A DNA stretch of 64,000 nt from Pseudomonas helmanticensis (GCF_900182985.1 NZ_FXUY01000001.1:1612001-1676000), one strand, 5' to 3'. Counted from the stretch's first letter, positions 17,344 to 26,469 are shown. The notes: generated from the sequence alone by a model not told the origin. Numbers and translations: made by a program.

Positions 17344-17847
17344 CTGTGGTACTCCGCTTAAGCTTGTTATTGATGGAAAGCGTCGCGTGCAACACCCCTC
17401 TCGGGGCTACTGTCGCCCTGTTCCTGAATCTCGGGCAGAGGAAACAGGGTGACAGGTGGGTGAAGCTGGACGAGACACTCAGGTCACATTCACCTTCCAT
17501 TGAATGGGCATCTGCAAAAACGACTGCCAACGGTGCCGACAATGCCTTTACGGGTGCTCATCCGTTGCGCAGCTTAATGGGTGCGACAATGTGTCTGCTT
17601 GCGGTGCTGCGACATATTCGGTCATTGGCACGTAAACGAGGGCTTTGGCACCGGTAAACACTAGCACTCGTGGCGCAAAACGCTGGTCTGAATGCCCGTT
17701 TTTACGGTACATGCGAGCCAGAAATGACCATTGACCCACGTCGCGTTCACGACACATCCTCTGACACTCTCACATGCAGAAATTCCCGAGGGCTGGCAGA
17801 ATCGCGCCCAATTGCGACCAACACGCCCCTTGAGGCAGGAATTCCCC
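17344..17847. other. Intergenic region upstream of gdhB, no gene recognised
   Basis: These 504 bases separate the divergent gdhB and the acidic-protein gene at 17848. There is no REP, clear palindrome or credible ORF: the open frames at 17346-17657 and 17661-17942 lack ribosome sites and domains. It is expected to hold the gdhB promoter and leader; I cannot place specific boxes. Confidence 0.5.
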
Positions 17848-18201
17848 ATGCAAATGACCACCGCGCTACTCATCGTCAACCCGTGCGATGACGAAGAAGA
17901 CAACATGGCCATGCTCTGCTGCCACAGCGACAAGGGCGACATGTTCCTGATGAGCCGCTACCCGGATGAGGATGAGTTGGAGATCACCCTGGATGGCGAG
18001 CCGTCGACGCTGGATGGCGTGAAGGTCACGCTGACGTCGACGCTGCTGAAAATCGAGATCGCGGCAGGGGATGCCGATGCGCTGAATGGCGATGATGTGC
18101 TGGAGATCAGCTTTAACCCGGACATGGTGGACATGGATGAGGTGGTCGAGACCTTGACGAATATCCTTGACGGGACTGGCACGTTCATTAACGAAGTTTG
18201 A
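17848..18201 (+). CDS. Conserved acidic protein of unknown function
   Basis: The 117-residue protein is very acidic (many Asp and Glu, for example PDEDELEITLDGE and NPDMVDMDEVVETL) and lacks a signal peptide, so it is probably cytosolic. MAMLCCHSDKGD contains a Cys pair. I do not recognise a family. The ATG at 17848 is preceded by a weak AGGCAGGA and starts the conserved-looking part; the upstream in-frame extension looks like leader DNA. A REP and 268 bases separate it from moxR, so operon membership is unlikely. Confidence 0.65.
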   Translation: MQMTTALLIVNPCDDEEDNMAMLCCHSDKGDMFLMSRYPDEDELEITLDGEPSTLDGVKVTLTSTLLKIEIAAGDADALNGDDVLEISFNPDMVDMDEVVETLTNILDGTGTFINEV

Positions 18202-18220
18202 TGGTGTCTGGGCCGACGCC

Positions 18221-18290
18221 ATCGCGAGCAGGCTCACTCCTACAGGTCGGTGTACGGCGATCCATTGTAGGAGTGAGCCTGCTCGCGATA
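18221..18290. repeat. REP pair, TCGCGAGCAGGCTCACTCC variant
   Basis: Inverted units ATCGCGAGCAGGCTCACTCC and GGAGTGAGCCTGCTCGCGAT flank a short loop. The same family occurs at 37727-37816. Confidence 0.85.
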
Positions 18291-18470
18291 GGGCCAACAC
18301 AGGCAACCAATCACTCCCCGGCTACAAAAATCCAACAATTGCCCCGGTCATTTCCCGCACTTTGCGCAAAATGCCGTTAGTCGCCACCCCCCGCGATGGA
18401 TTAAAGTAACGCCCCCAGCCCCGGCGTTATCCGAACGCCTGGGGCCACCCCTTTCCAGGAACAGTCACCG

Positions 18471-19430
18471 ATGGAACATCGTGAAGCGCTGCTGGCGCTG
18501 CGAACCTTTCTTTCAACGCAGATTCTCGGCCAGGAAAAACTCATCGAGCGTTTGCTCATCGCCCTGCTCGCCGACGGCCACATGCTGGTCGAGGGCGCGC
18601 CGGGTCTGGCCAAGACCAAAGCGATCAAAGAACTCGCCGAGGGCATCGAAGCCCAGTTCCATCGCATCCAGTTCACCCCTGACCTGCTGCCCGCCGACAT
18701 CACCGGCACCGAGATCTATCGCCCGGAAACCGGCAGCTTTGTGTTCCAGCAAGGGCCGATCTTCCACAACCTGGTGCTGGCGGACGAAATCAACCGTGCC
18801 CCGGCCAAGGTGCAATCGGCGCTGCTCGAAGCCATGGCCGAGCGTCAGGTCAGTGTCGGTCGCAGCACCTATGAACTGTCGCCGCTGTTTCTGGTGATGG
18901 CCACGCAGAACCCGATCGAACAGGAAGGCACCTACCCGCTGCCGGAAGCCCAGCTCGACCGTTTCCTCATGCACGTGAAGATCGGCTTCCCCGATGCCGC
19001 CGTCGAACGGCGCATCCTCCAGCAGGCCCGTGGCGAAGCGTTGAACGGTGAAACCAAGCCTGAACGCCGCGTCAGCCAGCAAGCGATCTTCGCCGCGCGC
19101 AAGGAAATCCTCGGTCTGTACATGGCCGACGCCGTGGAGGAATACCTCGTGCAACTGGTCATGGCCACGCGCACACCGGCCAAGTTCGACCCGGAAATGG
19201 CCGAGTGGATCGCCTATGGCGCCAGCCCGCGTGGCTCGATCGCCCTTGACCGCTGTGCCCGCGCCCACGCCTGGCTGGCCGGTCGCGACTTCGTCAGCCC
19301 GGAAGACATTCAAGCGGTGCTGTTCGATGTGTTGCGTCACCGCATCATTCTGTCGTTTGAAGCCGAGGCCGCCGGCATCGATCAGGATCGGGTGGTGCAG
19401 CGGATTCTCGACGTCGTAGCCGTCGCTTGA
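18471..19430 (+). CDS. moxR: MoxR-family AAA+ ATPase
   Basis: The 319-residue AAA_3 ATPase has Walker A GAPGLAKT (residues 42-49), Walker B LVLADEINRA (around 103-112), sensor motif ATQNPIEQEGTYPLPEAQLD and a C-terminal lid domain. MoxR proteins act as chaperone-like ATPases with von Willebrand A (VWA) partners to assemble or activate metal-containing or envelope complexes. It is first of a six-gene operon (moxR, DUF58, DUF4381, BatA, BatB/C, BatD) in which every downstream gene but one overlaps its predecessor. The stop overlaps the possible TTG start of the DUF58 gene. Confidence 0.93.
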   Translation: MEHREALLALRTFLSTQILGQEKLIERLLIALLADGHMLVEGAPGLAKTKAIKELAEGIEAQFHRIQFTPDLLPADITGTEIYRPETGSFVFQQGPIFHNLVLADEINRAPAKVQSALLEAMAERQVSVGRSTYELSPLFLVMATQNPIEQEGTYPLPEAQLDRFLMHVKIGFPDAAVERRILQQARGEALNGETKPERRVSQQAIFAARKEILGLYMADAVEEYLVQLVMATRTPAKFDPEMAEWIAYGASPRGSIALDRCARAHAWLAGRDFVSPEDIQAVLFDVLRHRIILSFEAEAAGIDQDRVVQRILDVVAVA

Positions 19431-19435
19431 CCCCC

Positions 19436-20380
19436 ATGAACACCCCCTTGCCGTCCGAACCCGGTATTCGCGTCAGCCTCGCCGAGCTGATCGAGATGCG
19501 TCACCGGGTGCGCGAAGTACAGCTGTTTTCCACGCCGAGCCAGCGCAGCCCGCTGATCGGCCTGCATCACTCGAAATTCCGTGGTCGCGGTGTCGACTTC
19601 GATCAGGTGCGGGTCTATCAGGCCGGCGACGACGTGCGCACCATCGATTGGCGTGTCACGGCGCGCACGCAAGAGCCACACACCAAGATGTTCCATGAAG
19701 AACGTGAACGACCGATTTTCATCATGGTCGAGCAAAGCACGCGACTGTTTTTCGGGTCCGGGCTGATGTTCAAATCGGTGCTGGCGGCGCAAGCGGCAGC
19801 GTTGATCGGCTGGGCTGCACTCGGCCATAACGATCGGGTTGGCGGGCTGGTGTTCGGCGACAACGAGCACTACGAAATCAAGCCACGGCGCAGCAAACAA
19901 AGCCTGCTGCAATTGCTCAACCGCTTGGTCAAGGTCAATCAGTCGCTGCACAGCGAGCGCGAGCCGGACCGCGATGCCTTTGGCGTGGCTCTGCGCCGGG
20001 CGCGTGAGGTACTGCGTCCGGGCAGTCTGGCCATCGTGATTTGCGATGAGCGCGCGTTGTCCGACAGCGCCGAGCAACAGCTGAGTCTGCTGTCGCGCCA
20101 TTGCGACCTGTTGATGCTGCCGATTTCCGATCCACTCGATCACGCCCTCCCCGCTGCCGGCCTGCTCAGGTTCGCCGAACGCGGCGCACAGCTGGAACTC
20201 GACACGCTGAATTTCGACCTGCGCCAGACCTATCGCGCCCAGGCCGAAGCACGCATCGCGCGCTGGGAATTGCTCGCGCAAAAGCTGCGGGTGCTGTTGA
20301 TGCCGTTGAGTACACAAAGTGAAATGGTCGAGCAGATGCGTGAATTCCTCAATCCGCAGCGTCCGGGGAAAGGTCGATGA
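19436..20380 (+). CDS. DUF58 domain protein
   Basis: The protein of about 314 residues carries the DUF58 signature HSKFRGRGVDFDQVRVYQAG and DDVRTIDWRVTARTQEPHTK, followed by a vWA-like region. No signal or membrane segment is seen. Members are standard partners of MoxR ATPases. I chose the ATG at 19436; a TTG at 19427 overlapping the moxR stop is an alternative and would add three residues. The stop overlaps the start of the DUF4381 gene. Confidence 0.9.
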   Translation: MNTPLPSEPGIRVSLAELIEMRHRVREVQLFSTPSQRSPLIGLHHSKFRGRGVDFDQVRVYQAGDDVRTIDWRVTARTQEPHTKMFHEERERPIFIMVEQSTRLFFGSGLMFKSVLAAQAAALIGWAALGHNDRVGGLVFGDNEHYEIKPRRSKQSLLQLLNRLVKVNQSLHSEREPDRDAFGVALRRAREVLRPGSLAIVICDERALSDSAEQQLSLLSRHCDLLMLPISDPLDHALPAAGLLRFAERGAQLELDTLNFDLRQTYRAQAEARIARWELLAQKLRVLLMPLSTQSEMVEQMREFLNPQRPGKGR

Positions 20381-20874
20381 ACGGCCTCGAACAACTGCAA
20401 CCGCTGATCTCGCCGCCACCGATTGCCTTTTGGCCGCCGGCGCCGGGCTGGTGGCTGCTGTTGCTGTTATTGCCGTTGCTCGGTTTGGCGGCGTGGAAGC
20501 TGCGCCGTTTCATTCCCATGAAGAAGCGCCCAATCGTGCGCGCCGAACAACCGCTCGACCCGGTGCGCATCGCCGCCCTCGCCGAACTCGCGCAAATGCC
20601 CAAACCCTACGACGGCGCGCCGGCCGGTGCCTGGCTGCAGCAACTCAACGGCCTGCTCAAACGCCTGTGCCGCAACCATTATCCCTACAGCCAGAGCCAC
20701 ACCCTCAACGGTCGCAAATGGCTGGCGTTCCTCGACAACCGTTGCCCGGCGGCGGGCCTGACTCGCTGGATGGTGCTGGTCGAAGGCGCGTACAAACCGG
20801 AATGCAAACTCGACGACAAAGCCATCGCCGGCCTGACCCAAGCGGTCGACACGTGGATTCGCAAACATGTTTGA
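20377..20874 (+). CDS. DUF4381 domain membrane protein
   Basis: The 165-residue protein has a single membrane helix (about residues 25-42, WWLLLLLLPLLGLAAW) preceded by ISPPPIAFWPPAPG, the DUF4381 hallmark, and a cytosolic helical domain. This family is found almost exclusively between DUF58 and BatA-like genes in moxR operons. It overlaps both neighbours by a few bases, implying coupled translation. Its molecular role is undefined. Confidence 0.88.
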   Translation: MNGLEQLQPLISPPPIAFWPPAPGWWLLLLLLPLLGLAAWKLRRFIPMKKRPIVRAEQPLDPVRIAALAELAQMPKPYDGAPAGAWLQQLNGLLKRLCRNHYPYSQSHTLNGRKWLAFLDNRCPAAGLTRWMVLVEGAYKPECKLDDKAIAGLTQAVDTWIRKHV

Positions 20875-21946
20875 GTTCGCCTGGCCGTGGATCTTTGCGC
20901 TGTTGCCGCTGCCGTGGTTGATGCGCCTTGTGTTGCCGGTGGCCGACAGCGGCGAGCCGGCGCTGAAAGTCAGCTTTCTGTCCGACCTCGAAGGCCTCGC
21001 CCGGCGTCGCGCCCGCGCCAACTTGCCGGCGTGGCGCCAACAGGCACCGTTCATGCTCTTGTGGTTGCTGCTGTTGACCGCCGCCGCCCGTCCGCAGTGG
21101 CTCGGCGAACCGTTGCCGATTGCCGCCAGCGGCCGAGATTTGCTGGTGGCGGTGGACGTGTCCGGCTCGATGGATTTCCCCGACATGCAGTGGCAGGACG
21201 AAGACGTCAGCCGTCTCTCGCTGGTTCAGCACCTGCTCGGCGACTTCCTCGAAAGCCGCGACGGCGACCGCGTCGGCTTGATCCTGTTCGGCAGCAAAGC
21301 CTACCTGCAAGCGCCATTGACCTTCGACCGCCACACCGTGCGCGTCTGGCTCGACGAAGCGCGGATCGGCATCGCCGGCAAGAACACCGCCATCGGCGAC
21401 GCTATCGGTCTGGCGCTGAAACGCCTGCGCATGCGTCCGGCGCAAAGCCGCGTGCTGATTCTGGTCACTGACGGCGCCAACAATGGCGGTGAAATCGATC
21501 CGCTGACGGCCGCGAAACTGGCAGCCAGCGAAGGCGTGAAAATCTATCCGATCGGCATCGGCGCCAATCCCGAGGACAGCGGTTCGACCGGACTGCTCGG
21601 GGTCAACCCGAGCCTGGATCTCGACGAGCCCGCACTCAAGGCGATCGCCGCAGCGACCGGTGGCCAGTACTTCCGTGCCCACGATGGCAAAGAACTGCAA
21701 GCGATCAAGGACACCCTCGACCAGCTCGAACCGGTAACCCAACAACCGACCCAGGCGCGTCCGGCGCAAGCCTTGTATCACTGGCCGCTGGCATTGGCGC
21801 TGTGGTTGAGCCTGCTGCTGGTGGCGCGCGAATTGTGGCCGGACAATTTCTTGCAACGCCTGTTCACCAAGGAGCTGTATCTGCAAAGCCCGTTACCTGA
21901 CTGGCGCGAGCGTCTCAAGCGCCTGCGTCTGCGGAGGCGTCGATGA
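20867..21946 (+). CDS. batA: BatA-like von Willebrand factor A domain protein
   Basis: The 359-residue inner-membrane protein has N-terminal membrane segments (about 6-24 and 60-75), a periplasmic vWA domain with an intact metal-ion-dependent adhesion site (DVSGSMD near residue 97, then TDGANNGGE), and a C-terminal helix around 305-325. The vWA domain should bind Mg2+ and a protein ligand. Overlaps at both ends (8 bases before, ATGA after) fit an operon encoding a membrane complex with MoxR. Confidence 0.9.
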   Translation: MFEFAWPWIFALLPLPWLMRLVLPVADSGEPALKVSFLSDLEGLARRRARANLPAWRQQAPFMLLWLLLLTAAARPQWLGEPLPIAASGRDLLVAVDVSGSMDFPDMQWQDEDVSRLSLVQHLLGDFLESRDGDRVGLILFGSKAYLQAPLTFDRHTVRVWLDEARIGIAGKNTAIGDAIGLALKRLRMRPAQSRVLILVTDGANNGGEIDPLTAAKLAASEGVKIYPIGIGANPEDSGSTGLLGVNPSLDLDEPALKAIAAATGGQYFRAHDGKELQAIKDTLDQLEPVTQQPTQARPAQALYHWPLALALWLSLLLVARELWPDNFLQRLFTKELYLQSPLPDWRERLKRLRLRRRR

Positions 21947-23679
21947 TCGCCCTCTGGCCGCACTGGTTCCGTCCTTGGTGGCTGTTGCTGTTGCCGCTGC
22001 TCGGCTGGTTGCTTTGGCAGCTCTGGCACCGGCAAAAACGCGCCGGACGCTGGCAGATGATTCTGCCGCCGGCGTTCCACGCCACTTTGCTCAGCGGTGG
22101 TAACGGACGCGACAGCAAATTGCCGTGGATCGCCCTCGGCGTGGCGTGGTTGCTGACCATTCTGGCGCTGCTCGGGCCGAGTTGGGAGCGTGTCGAACAG
22201 ACCAGCCAGAAACCTGCCGATCCGTTGGTGGTTGTACTGGAACTGACCCCGGAAATGCTCGCCACCGATGCGCCGCCGACCCGCCTCGAGCAAGCGCGGC
22301 GCAAGCTGTTCGACCTGTTGCAGGCGCGCAGCGATGCGCAGACCGCCATCGTCGTCTACGCCGGCAGCGCGCACACGCTGGTGCCGCTGTCGGATGATCT
22401 GGCGACCAGTCGCAATCTGCTCGACGCGCTCAAGCCATCGCTGATGCCAGAGAGCGGTCATCGCGCCGATCTGGCGGTGAGCAAGGCGCTGGCCTTGTTG
22501 AAACAGGGCGCACTCGGTCAGGGGCGGATTCTGTTGATCGGCTCGTCCTTGAGCGAAGAGGAACGCCAAGGCATTCGTCGTGCCTTGAGCGGTGAATCTG
22601 CGCAACTGTTGATGCTCGGCGTCGGCACTGCCGAAGGGGCACCGATTGCTCAAGAGGACGGCAGTTTCCTGAAAGACGACCAAGGTGCGATTCGCGTGCC
22701 GCAACTCGACAGCCCGGGCCTTGGCGCGTTCCTCAACAGTGTTGGCGGTGAATACCACGCTGCACGGCTGGACGAAGCTGATCTCGGCGCGCTCGGCCTG
22801 CTCAATGGCCCGCGCAGTTTGCGCAACGATGGCCAGACCGTGCGCCTCGATACCTGGGCCGATCAGGGTTATTGGCTGCTGTTGCCGCTGTTGTTGCTGG
22901 CCGCGTGTGCCGGGCGGCGTGGCTGGTTGTTCTGCCTGCCGCTGCTGTTGTGTCTGCCGCAGCCGAGCTACGCGTTCGACTTCGAAGATTTGTGGCTGCG
23001 CCCGGATCAACAGGGCCTGCATTTGCTCAAGCAGAAGCGCCCCGCCGAGGCCGCCGCCCATTTTGACGATCACCAATGGCAAGGGGTGGCGTTGTACGAG
23101 GCCGGCGATTACAGTGGCGCCGCCCAGCGCTTTGCCGAAGGCAGCGATGCCCGCGCGCACTACAATCGTGGCAACGCTTTGGCAAAAAGCGCTGAGCTGG
23201 AAGCCGCCATCGATGCCTACGAGCAGGCGCTGGAACTGCAACCGGATCTGCGCCCGGCACAGACCAACAAGGCACTGGTGGAGAACCTGCTGAAGCAGAA
23301 AAACACCCCGCCGCCCGTTGAGCCGGAAAACAAGCCAACCGAACAGAGTCTGCCGGGCGACGAAACTCCGCCAGTGACCGCACCACCGCCAGCGGTGAAA
23401 AGTGAAACCCAGGGCGATGCGCAACCGGCCGAACCGGCCAGCGAACCGCCGCCGGCCACGCCACCGCAACCCGGTCCCAACGAAGTACCGGGCAGCGATG
23501 AGGAAGAGCAGACGGACACCGTGCCGACCCTGCGCCCAAGCGAGGACAACCTCGAAGGCGAGCAGCGTCAAGCACTGGAGCAATGGCTGGGGAAGATCCC
23601 GGATGATCCGGGCGAACTGCTGCGACGCAAATTCTGGTACGAACAGCAACAACATCAGGATCAGGAAAACACTCGATGA
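21943..23679 (+). CDS. BatB/BatC-like fusion: vWA domain plus TPR membrane protein
   Basis: The 578-residue protein combines membrane helices (about 10-30 and 65-80), a vWA domain (about 90-290), further helices near 308-345, and TPR repeats (about 375-450, EAAAHFDDHQWQGVALYEAG and YNRGNALAKSAELEAAIDAY) before a Pro/Glu-rich tail. It looks like separate BatB and BatC proteins fused. The expected DxSxS metal site is replaced by VLELTPEM, so the vWA domain probably cannot bind metal in the usual way. The start overlaps the batA stop and the stop overlaps batD. Confidence 0.85.
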   Translation: MIALWPHWFRPWWLLLLPLLGWLLWQLWHRQKRAGRWQMILPPAFHATLLSGGNGRDSKLPWIALGVAWLLTILALLGPSWERVEQTSQKPADPLVVVLELTPEMLATDAPPTRLEQARRKLFDLLQARSDAQTAIVVYAGSAHTLVPLSDDLATSRNLLDALKPSLMPESGHRADLAVSKALALLKQGALGQGRILLIGSSLSEEERQGIRRALSGESAQLLMLGVGTAEGAPIAQEDGSFLKDDQGAIRVPQLDSPGLGAFLNSVGGEYHAARLDEADLGALGLLNGPRSLRNDGQTVRLDTWADQGYWLLLPLLLLAACAGRRGWLFCLPLLLCLPQPSYAFDFEDLWLRPDQQGLHLLKQKRPAEAAAHFDDHQWQGVALYEAGDYSGAAQRFAEGSDARAHYNRGNALAKSAELEAAIDAYEQALELQPDLRPAQTNKALVENLLKQKNTPPPVEPENKPTEQSLPGDETPPVTAPPPAVKSETQGDAQPAEPASEPPPATPPQPGPNEVPGSDEEEQTDTVPTLRPSEDNLEGEQRQALEQWLGKIPDDPGELLRRKFWYEQQQHQDQENTR

Positions 23680-25313
23680 CCCGCTTCACCGCTCTCTTGC
23701 TGCCCCTGCTGATCTGCACGGCCACCGCCCAGGCGGCCGAGTTGACCGCCAGCGTGGATCGCAGTCGCCTGAACTCCGGCGAGACGGTCGAACTCACCCT
23801 CGAAACCAGCGACGTTACCCAGTTCGGCAAACCTGACCTGACCCCGCTGGAACCACTGTTCGAGGTGCGCGGCACGCGTCAGGTCAACCAGTTGAACACG
23901 CTCAATGGCGACAACCGCGCGACCACGCGCTGGATCATCACGCTGCTACCGAAAGAGAACGGCAGCGTGGTGATTCCGCCGTTGCAGATGGGCGACGTGC
24001 AGAGCCAGCCCATCACCGTGCAAGTGGTCGAAAGCGACACCCACGAAGACAAGAACAGCCTCGACCCGGTGTTCATCGAGGCCAGCCTCGATCAGTCCAG
24101 CGTGTATGTGCAGGCGCAAGCGATCCTGACCCTGCGCATCTACCATTCGGTGTCGCTGTACGACGACAGCAGCCTGACCCCGCTGCAAATCGCCGATGCG
24201 CGCGTCGAACAACTGGGCGACACCCGCACGTACGAAAAAGACATCAACGGTGTGCGCCACGGCGTGATCGAGATGCGCTATGCCATCTATCCGCAACACA
24301 GCGGCTTGCTGACCATCGCCCCGCAAACCTTCAGCGCCACGCTGGTCGACACCCAGCCGTCCGCAGACGCCACCGCGCAAGGGCCGAAGCCGGGCAAATT
24401 GATGCGCGTCAGCTCCGCCGACATCCCGTTGACGGTCAAGCCGAAACCGCTGACCTACCCGCTCGACGCCCCGTGGTTACCGGCGCGCAGCCTGAGCCTC
24501 AGCGAAAGCTGGAACCCGGAACCCGAACACACCCAAGTCGGCGACTCGCTGACGCGCAGCCTGATCCTGAAAGTCGAAGGCCTCGCCAGTTCGCAACTGC
24601 CGGCGCTGCCCGCCACCGACGTCAACGGTTTGCGCCGCTATCCTGACCAACCGGTGCTCACCAACCAGAGCACTGACCGGGGACTTGTCGGCAGCCGCGA
24701 AGAACGTGAAGCACTGGTGCCGAGTCGCAGCGGTTCGATCGAGCTGCCAACGGTCGACGTGGTCTGGTGGAACACTTTCGAAGATCACCTTGAACACAGC
24801 AGCTTGCCCGCGCGCACCCTGCAAGTGGCGAACAATCCGAGCCTGCAAGTCGACACCCCGGCGGGCAGCTTGCAACCGAGCGCCGTCGATAACGATGTGT
24901 TGTGGTGGTGGAAACTGAGCACGCTGATCCTCGCCTGCACCACCCTGCTCGGCTTCGGCCTGTGGTGGCGTGCGCGCTGGCAACCGGCGATCCTGCGCGC
25001 CGCGCAGACCGGGCCAAGCCCGCGCACGCTGCTTGACGACATCAAACGCGCGAGCCAGGCCAACGATCCGCAAGCGACGCGGCAGGCGCTGGATGCATGG
25101 GCGCGGCAGCAGCCGGAAACGCTGGCGGATATGGCGGCGCGGTTTGTGCCCTTGTCGGATGCGCTCGACGGCCTCAATGGCGCGCTGTACAGCGAGACCG
25201 GGCAGCATTGGCAAGGTGAGGATTTGTGGCGCGCGATCCGCACTATTCCGACCGCTGAGCGCGTCCACGATCCAGTAGGCGACAGTGGGTTGCCACCGCT
25301 TTATCCGAAGTAA
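23676..25313 (+). CDS. batD: BatD-like exported membrane protein
   Basis: The 545-residue protein has a signal peptide (residues 1-20, ending ATAQA), several immunoglobulin-like beta domains typical of BatD/oxygen-tolerance proteins, and a C-terminal membrane helix around 410-430 (WWWKLSTLILACTTLLGFGL) followed by a cytosolic tail. It completes the moxR operon; the complex is linked to envelope stress tolerance in some bacteria, but its substrate is not known here. The start overlaps the upstream stop (ATGA). A REP pair follows at once. Confidence 0.9.
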   Translation: MTRFTALLLPLLICTATAQAAELTASVDRSRLNSGETVELTLETSDVTQFGKPDLTPLEPLFEVRGTRQVNQLNTLNGDNRATTRWIITLLPKENGSVVIPPLQMGDVQSQPITVQVVESDTHEDKNSLDPVFIEASLDQSSVYVQAQAILTLRIYHSVSLYDDSSLTPLQIADARVEQLGDTRTYEKDINGVRHGVIEMRYAIYPQHSGLLTIAPQTFSATLVDTQPSADATAQGPKPGKLMRVSSADIPLTVKPKPLTYPLDAPWLPARSLSLSESWNPEPEHTQVGDSLTRSLILKVEGLASSQLPALPATDVNGLRRYPDQPVLTNQSTDRGLVGSREEREALVPSRSGSIELPTVDVVWWNTFEDHLEHSSLPARTLQVANNPSLQVDTPAGSLQPSAVDNDVLWWWKLSTLILACTTLLGFGLWWRARWQPAILRAAQTGPSPRTLLDDIKRASQANDPQATRQALDAWARQQPETLADMAARFVPLSDALDGLNGALYSETGQHWQGEDLWRAIRTIPTAERVHDPVGDSGLPPLYPK

Positions 25314-25390
25314 AAGATCAAAAGATCGCAGCCTCCGGCAGCTCCTACATTTGATCTCTGTAGGAGCTGCCGCAGGCTGCGATCTGTTGA
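25314..25390. repeat. REP pair (BIME), tail-to-tail
   Basis: REP units meet at their CTCCTACA / TGTAGGAG ends (about 25340-25362). It lies directly after the batD stop and marks the boundary of the AT-richer small-gene island. Confidence 0.85.
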
Positions 25391-25417
25391 CTTTGAGACG
25401 TCTGACTCAATCGATCT

Positions 25418-25651
25418 TCAATCAGTGTTGGAAACAAAAGGGTCAACACCCTCACGGATCAATCGCTCCTGCAACTCAAACAAAAACTTCATAACTGCTT
25501 CCTCACCCATGGCTGCGGTCAGCGCTTCCTGTTCCGAAATCTCATCCTCACGCCTGACATCCACATGACTGCCCGCGTCGTACTTGATGAAATAACGCTC
25601 ATGGCGCCGGCAAATTTCCACATCACGAAACTTGAATAACAATTTATCCAT
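25418..25651 (-). CDS. Small protein of unknown function, possible immunity protein
   Basis: The 77-residue soluble protein contains EDEISEQEALTAAMGEEAV and ends VDPFVSNTD. Its size and acidic character, together with two neighbouring small genes on the same strand and no recognisable enzyme, resemble orphan immunity genes of polymorphic-toxin loci. A GAGAAG ribosome site precedes the ATG. It lies 9 bases behind the next gene upstream and so is likely co-transcribed. The functional guess is weak. Confidence 0.55.
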   Translation of the reverse strand: MDKLLFKFRDVEICRRHERYFIKYDAGSHVDVRREDEISEQEALTAAMGEEAVMKFLFELQERLIREGVDPFVSNTD

Positions 25652-25660
25652 GTCGACTTC

Positions 25661-26074
25661 TCATTGGAAAGTCGAAAGCAAACTCACTTTCCCCGTCGTT
25701 TGCCTCGCACGTTCAGTCGCAGCATTGATCTCATCCGCATACGCCGACACGTCCAGACCCAGACTGATCATCGACCTGATCGATTCCAATGCGACGTAAA
25801 TCGCCTGGCTTCCCCGACGTGAAGTCACCTTCAGCAATACGACCAGTGCTCTTTCATCCGGGTCTCCCAACGTCTCGCATAACCGCAATACCCAGAAATC
25901 GCTTTTGCTGTCTACGACTGTCAATAGCTCCAGCCAATCGGCGTCAGAAAAGCCATCCAGCATTTCGGAGGCGCTGATAATGGCGACATCAGACCAGAAA
26001 TCGCTTGGGTACTCTTCATCAGCAAACATCTCGATAAATTTATCAAACTTAATAAACATCGTCGCTTGGCTCAC
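25661..26074 (-). CDS. Hypothetical protein, possible immunity protein
   Basis: The 137-residue, mainly helical, acidic protein (MFADEEYPSDFWSDV, SDADWLELLTVVDSK) has a GTG start. ELLTVVDSKSDFWVLRLCE and ALVVLLKVTSRRGSQA suggest a helical-repeat immunity-like fold, but I cannot assign a family. Base composition is visibly AT-richer than the flanking batD and sbcD genes, a sign of acquired DNA. It is the middle gene of three on the minus strand. Confidence 0.55.
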   Translation of the reverse strand: MSQATMFIKFDKFIEMFADEEYPSDFWSDVAIISASEMLDGFSDADWLELLTVVDSKSDFWVLRLCETLGDPDERALVVLLKVTSRRGSQAIYVALESIRSMISLGLDVSAYADEINAATERARQTTGKVSLLSTFQ

Positions 26075-26100
26075 CCTGTGAAGAAACCACCTACCGACTT

Positions 26101-26469
26101 CTAAAGAAGAAAAAGCTTTCGTACAGTTTCCATGTCCGATTGGATAATCTCCAACTCCTCGTCATCGGCATCTGCCTCAACCAGGCTCTCAATGCTGCAC
26201 TGGCTGTAGGTCTGCGCCAAAATATCCAACATATCGCTCGTGTATGAATCTTCTTTCGACAGCTTCAGACCGCGACGATGCCCCTCCATATAAATGGCCG
26301 TCTGAAGAATTGCATTCGGGCCGGGCGCATCTTTGCGCAGCAAGAGTTCCAGCTCATCCTGAACATAGGCAAAAGCTTGTTCCGGACGAAACCCAAGCTC
26401 ATCCATCGCGTGGAAATAAAGCCCTTTAACCATGCCTCTGGCCTGATTGAACAAGCTTTCAACCCGCAT
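26101..26469 (-). CDS. Hypothetical protein, possible Imm3-like immunity protein
   Basis: The 122-residue acidic protein starts MRVESLFNQARGMVKGLYF and includes FAYVQDELELLLRKDAPG followed by AIYMEGHRRGLK, a pattern faintly like Imm3-type immunity proteins. A strong GGAGG site precedes the ATG. It is first of three minus-strand small genes between the BatD and SbcD loci, and AT-richer than both. No toxin gene is adjacent, so if it is an immunity gene it is an orphan. Confidence 0.55.
   Translation of the reverse strand: MRVESLFNQARGMVKGLYFHAMDELGFRPEQAFAYVQDELELLLRKDAPGPNAILQTAIYMEGHRRGLKLSKEDSYTSDMLDILAQTYSQCSIESLVEADADDEELEIIQSDMETVRKLFLL

Noticed and set aside
12496..17361. 1621-codon open frame antisense to gdhB
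   Set aside because: It mirrors the whole gdhB gene, has no domain, and long antisense frames are expected from high-GC codon bias.
17346..17942. Small ORFs upstream of gdhB
   Set aside because: No ribosome binding site, domain or plausible composition; more likely a leader or regulatory region.
21778..23655. 625-codon open frame antisense to the BatB/C gene
   Set aside because: Codon-bias shadow of an operon gene with clear membrane, vWA and TPR features.
25418..26469. Toxin gene accompanying the immunity-like island
   Set aside because: Both strands between batD and sbcD were inspected and no toxin-sized ORF or toxin motif was found.
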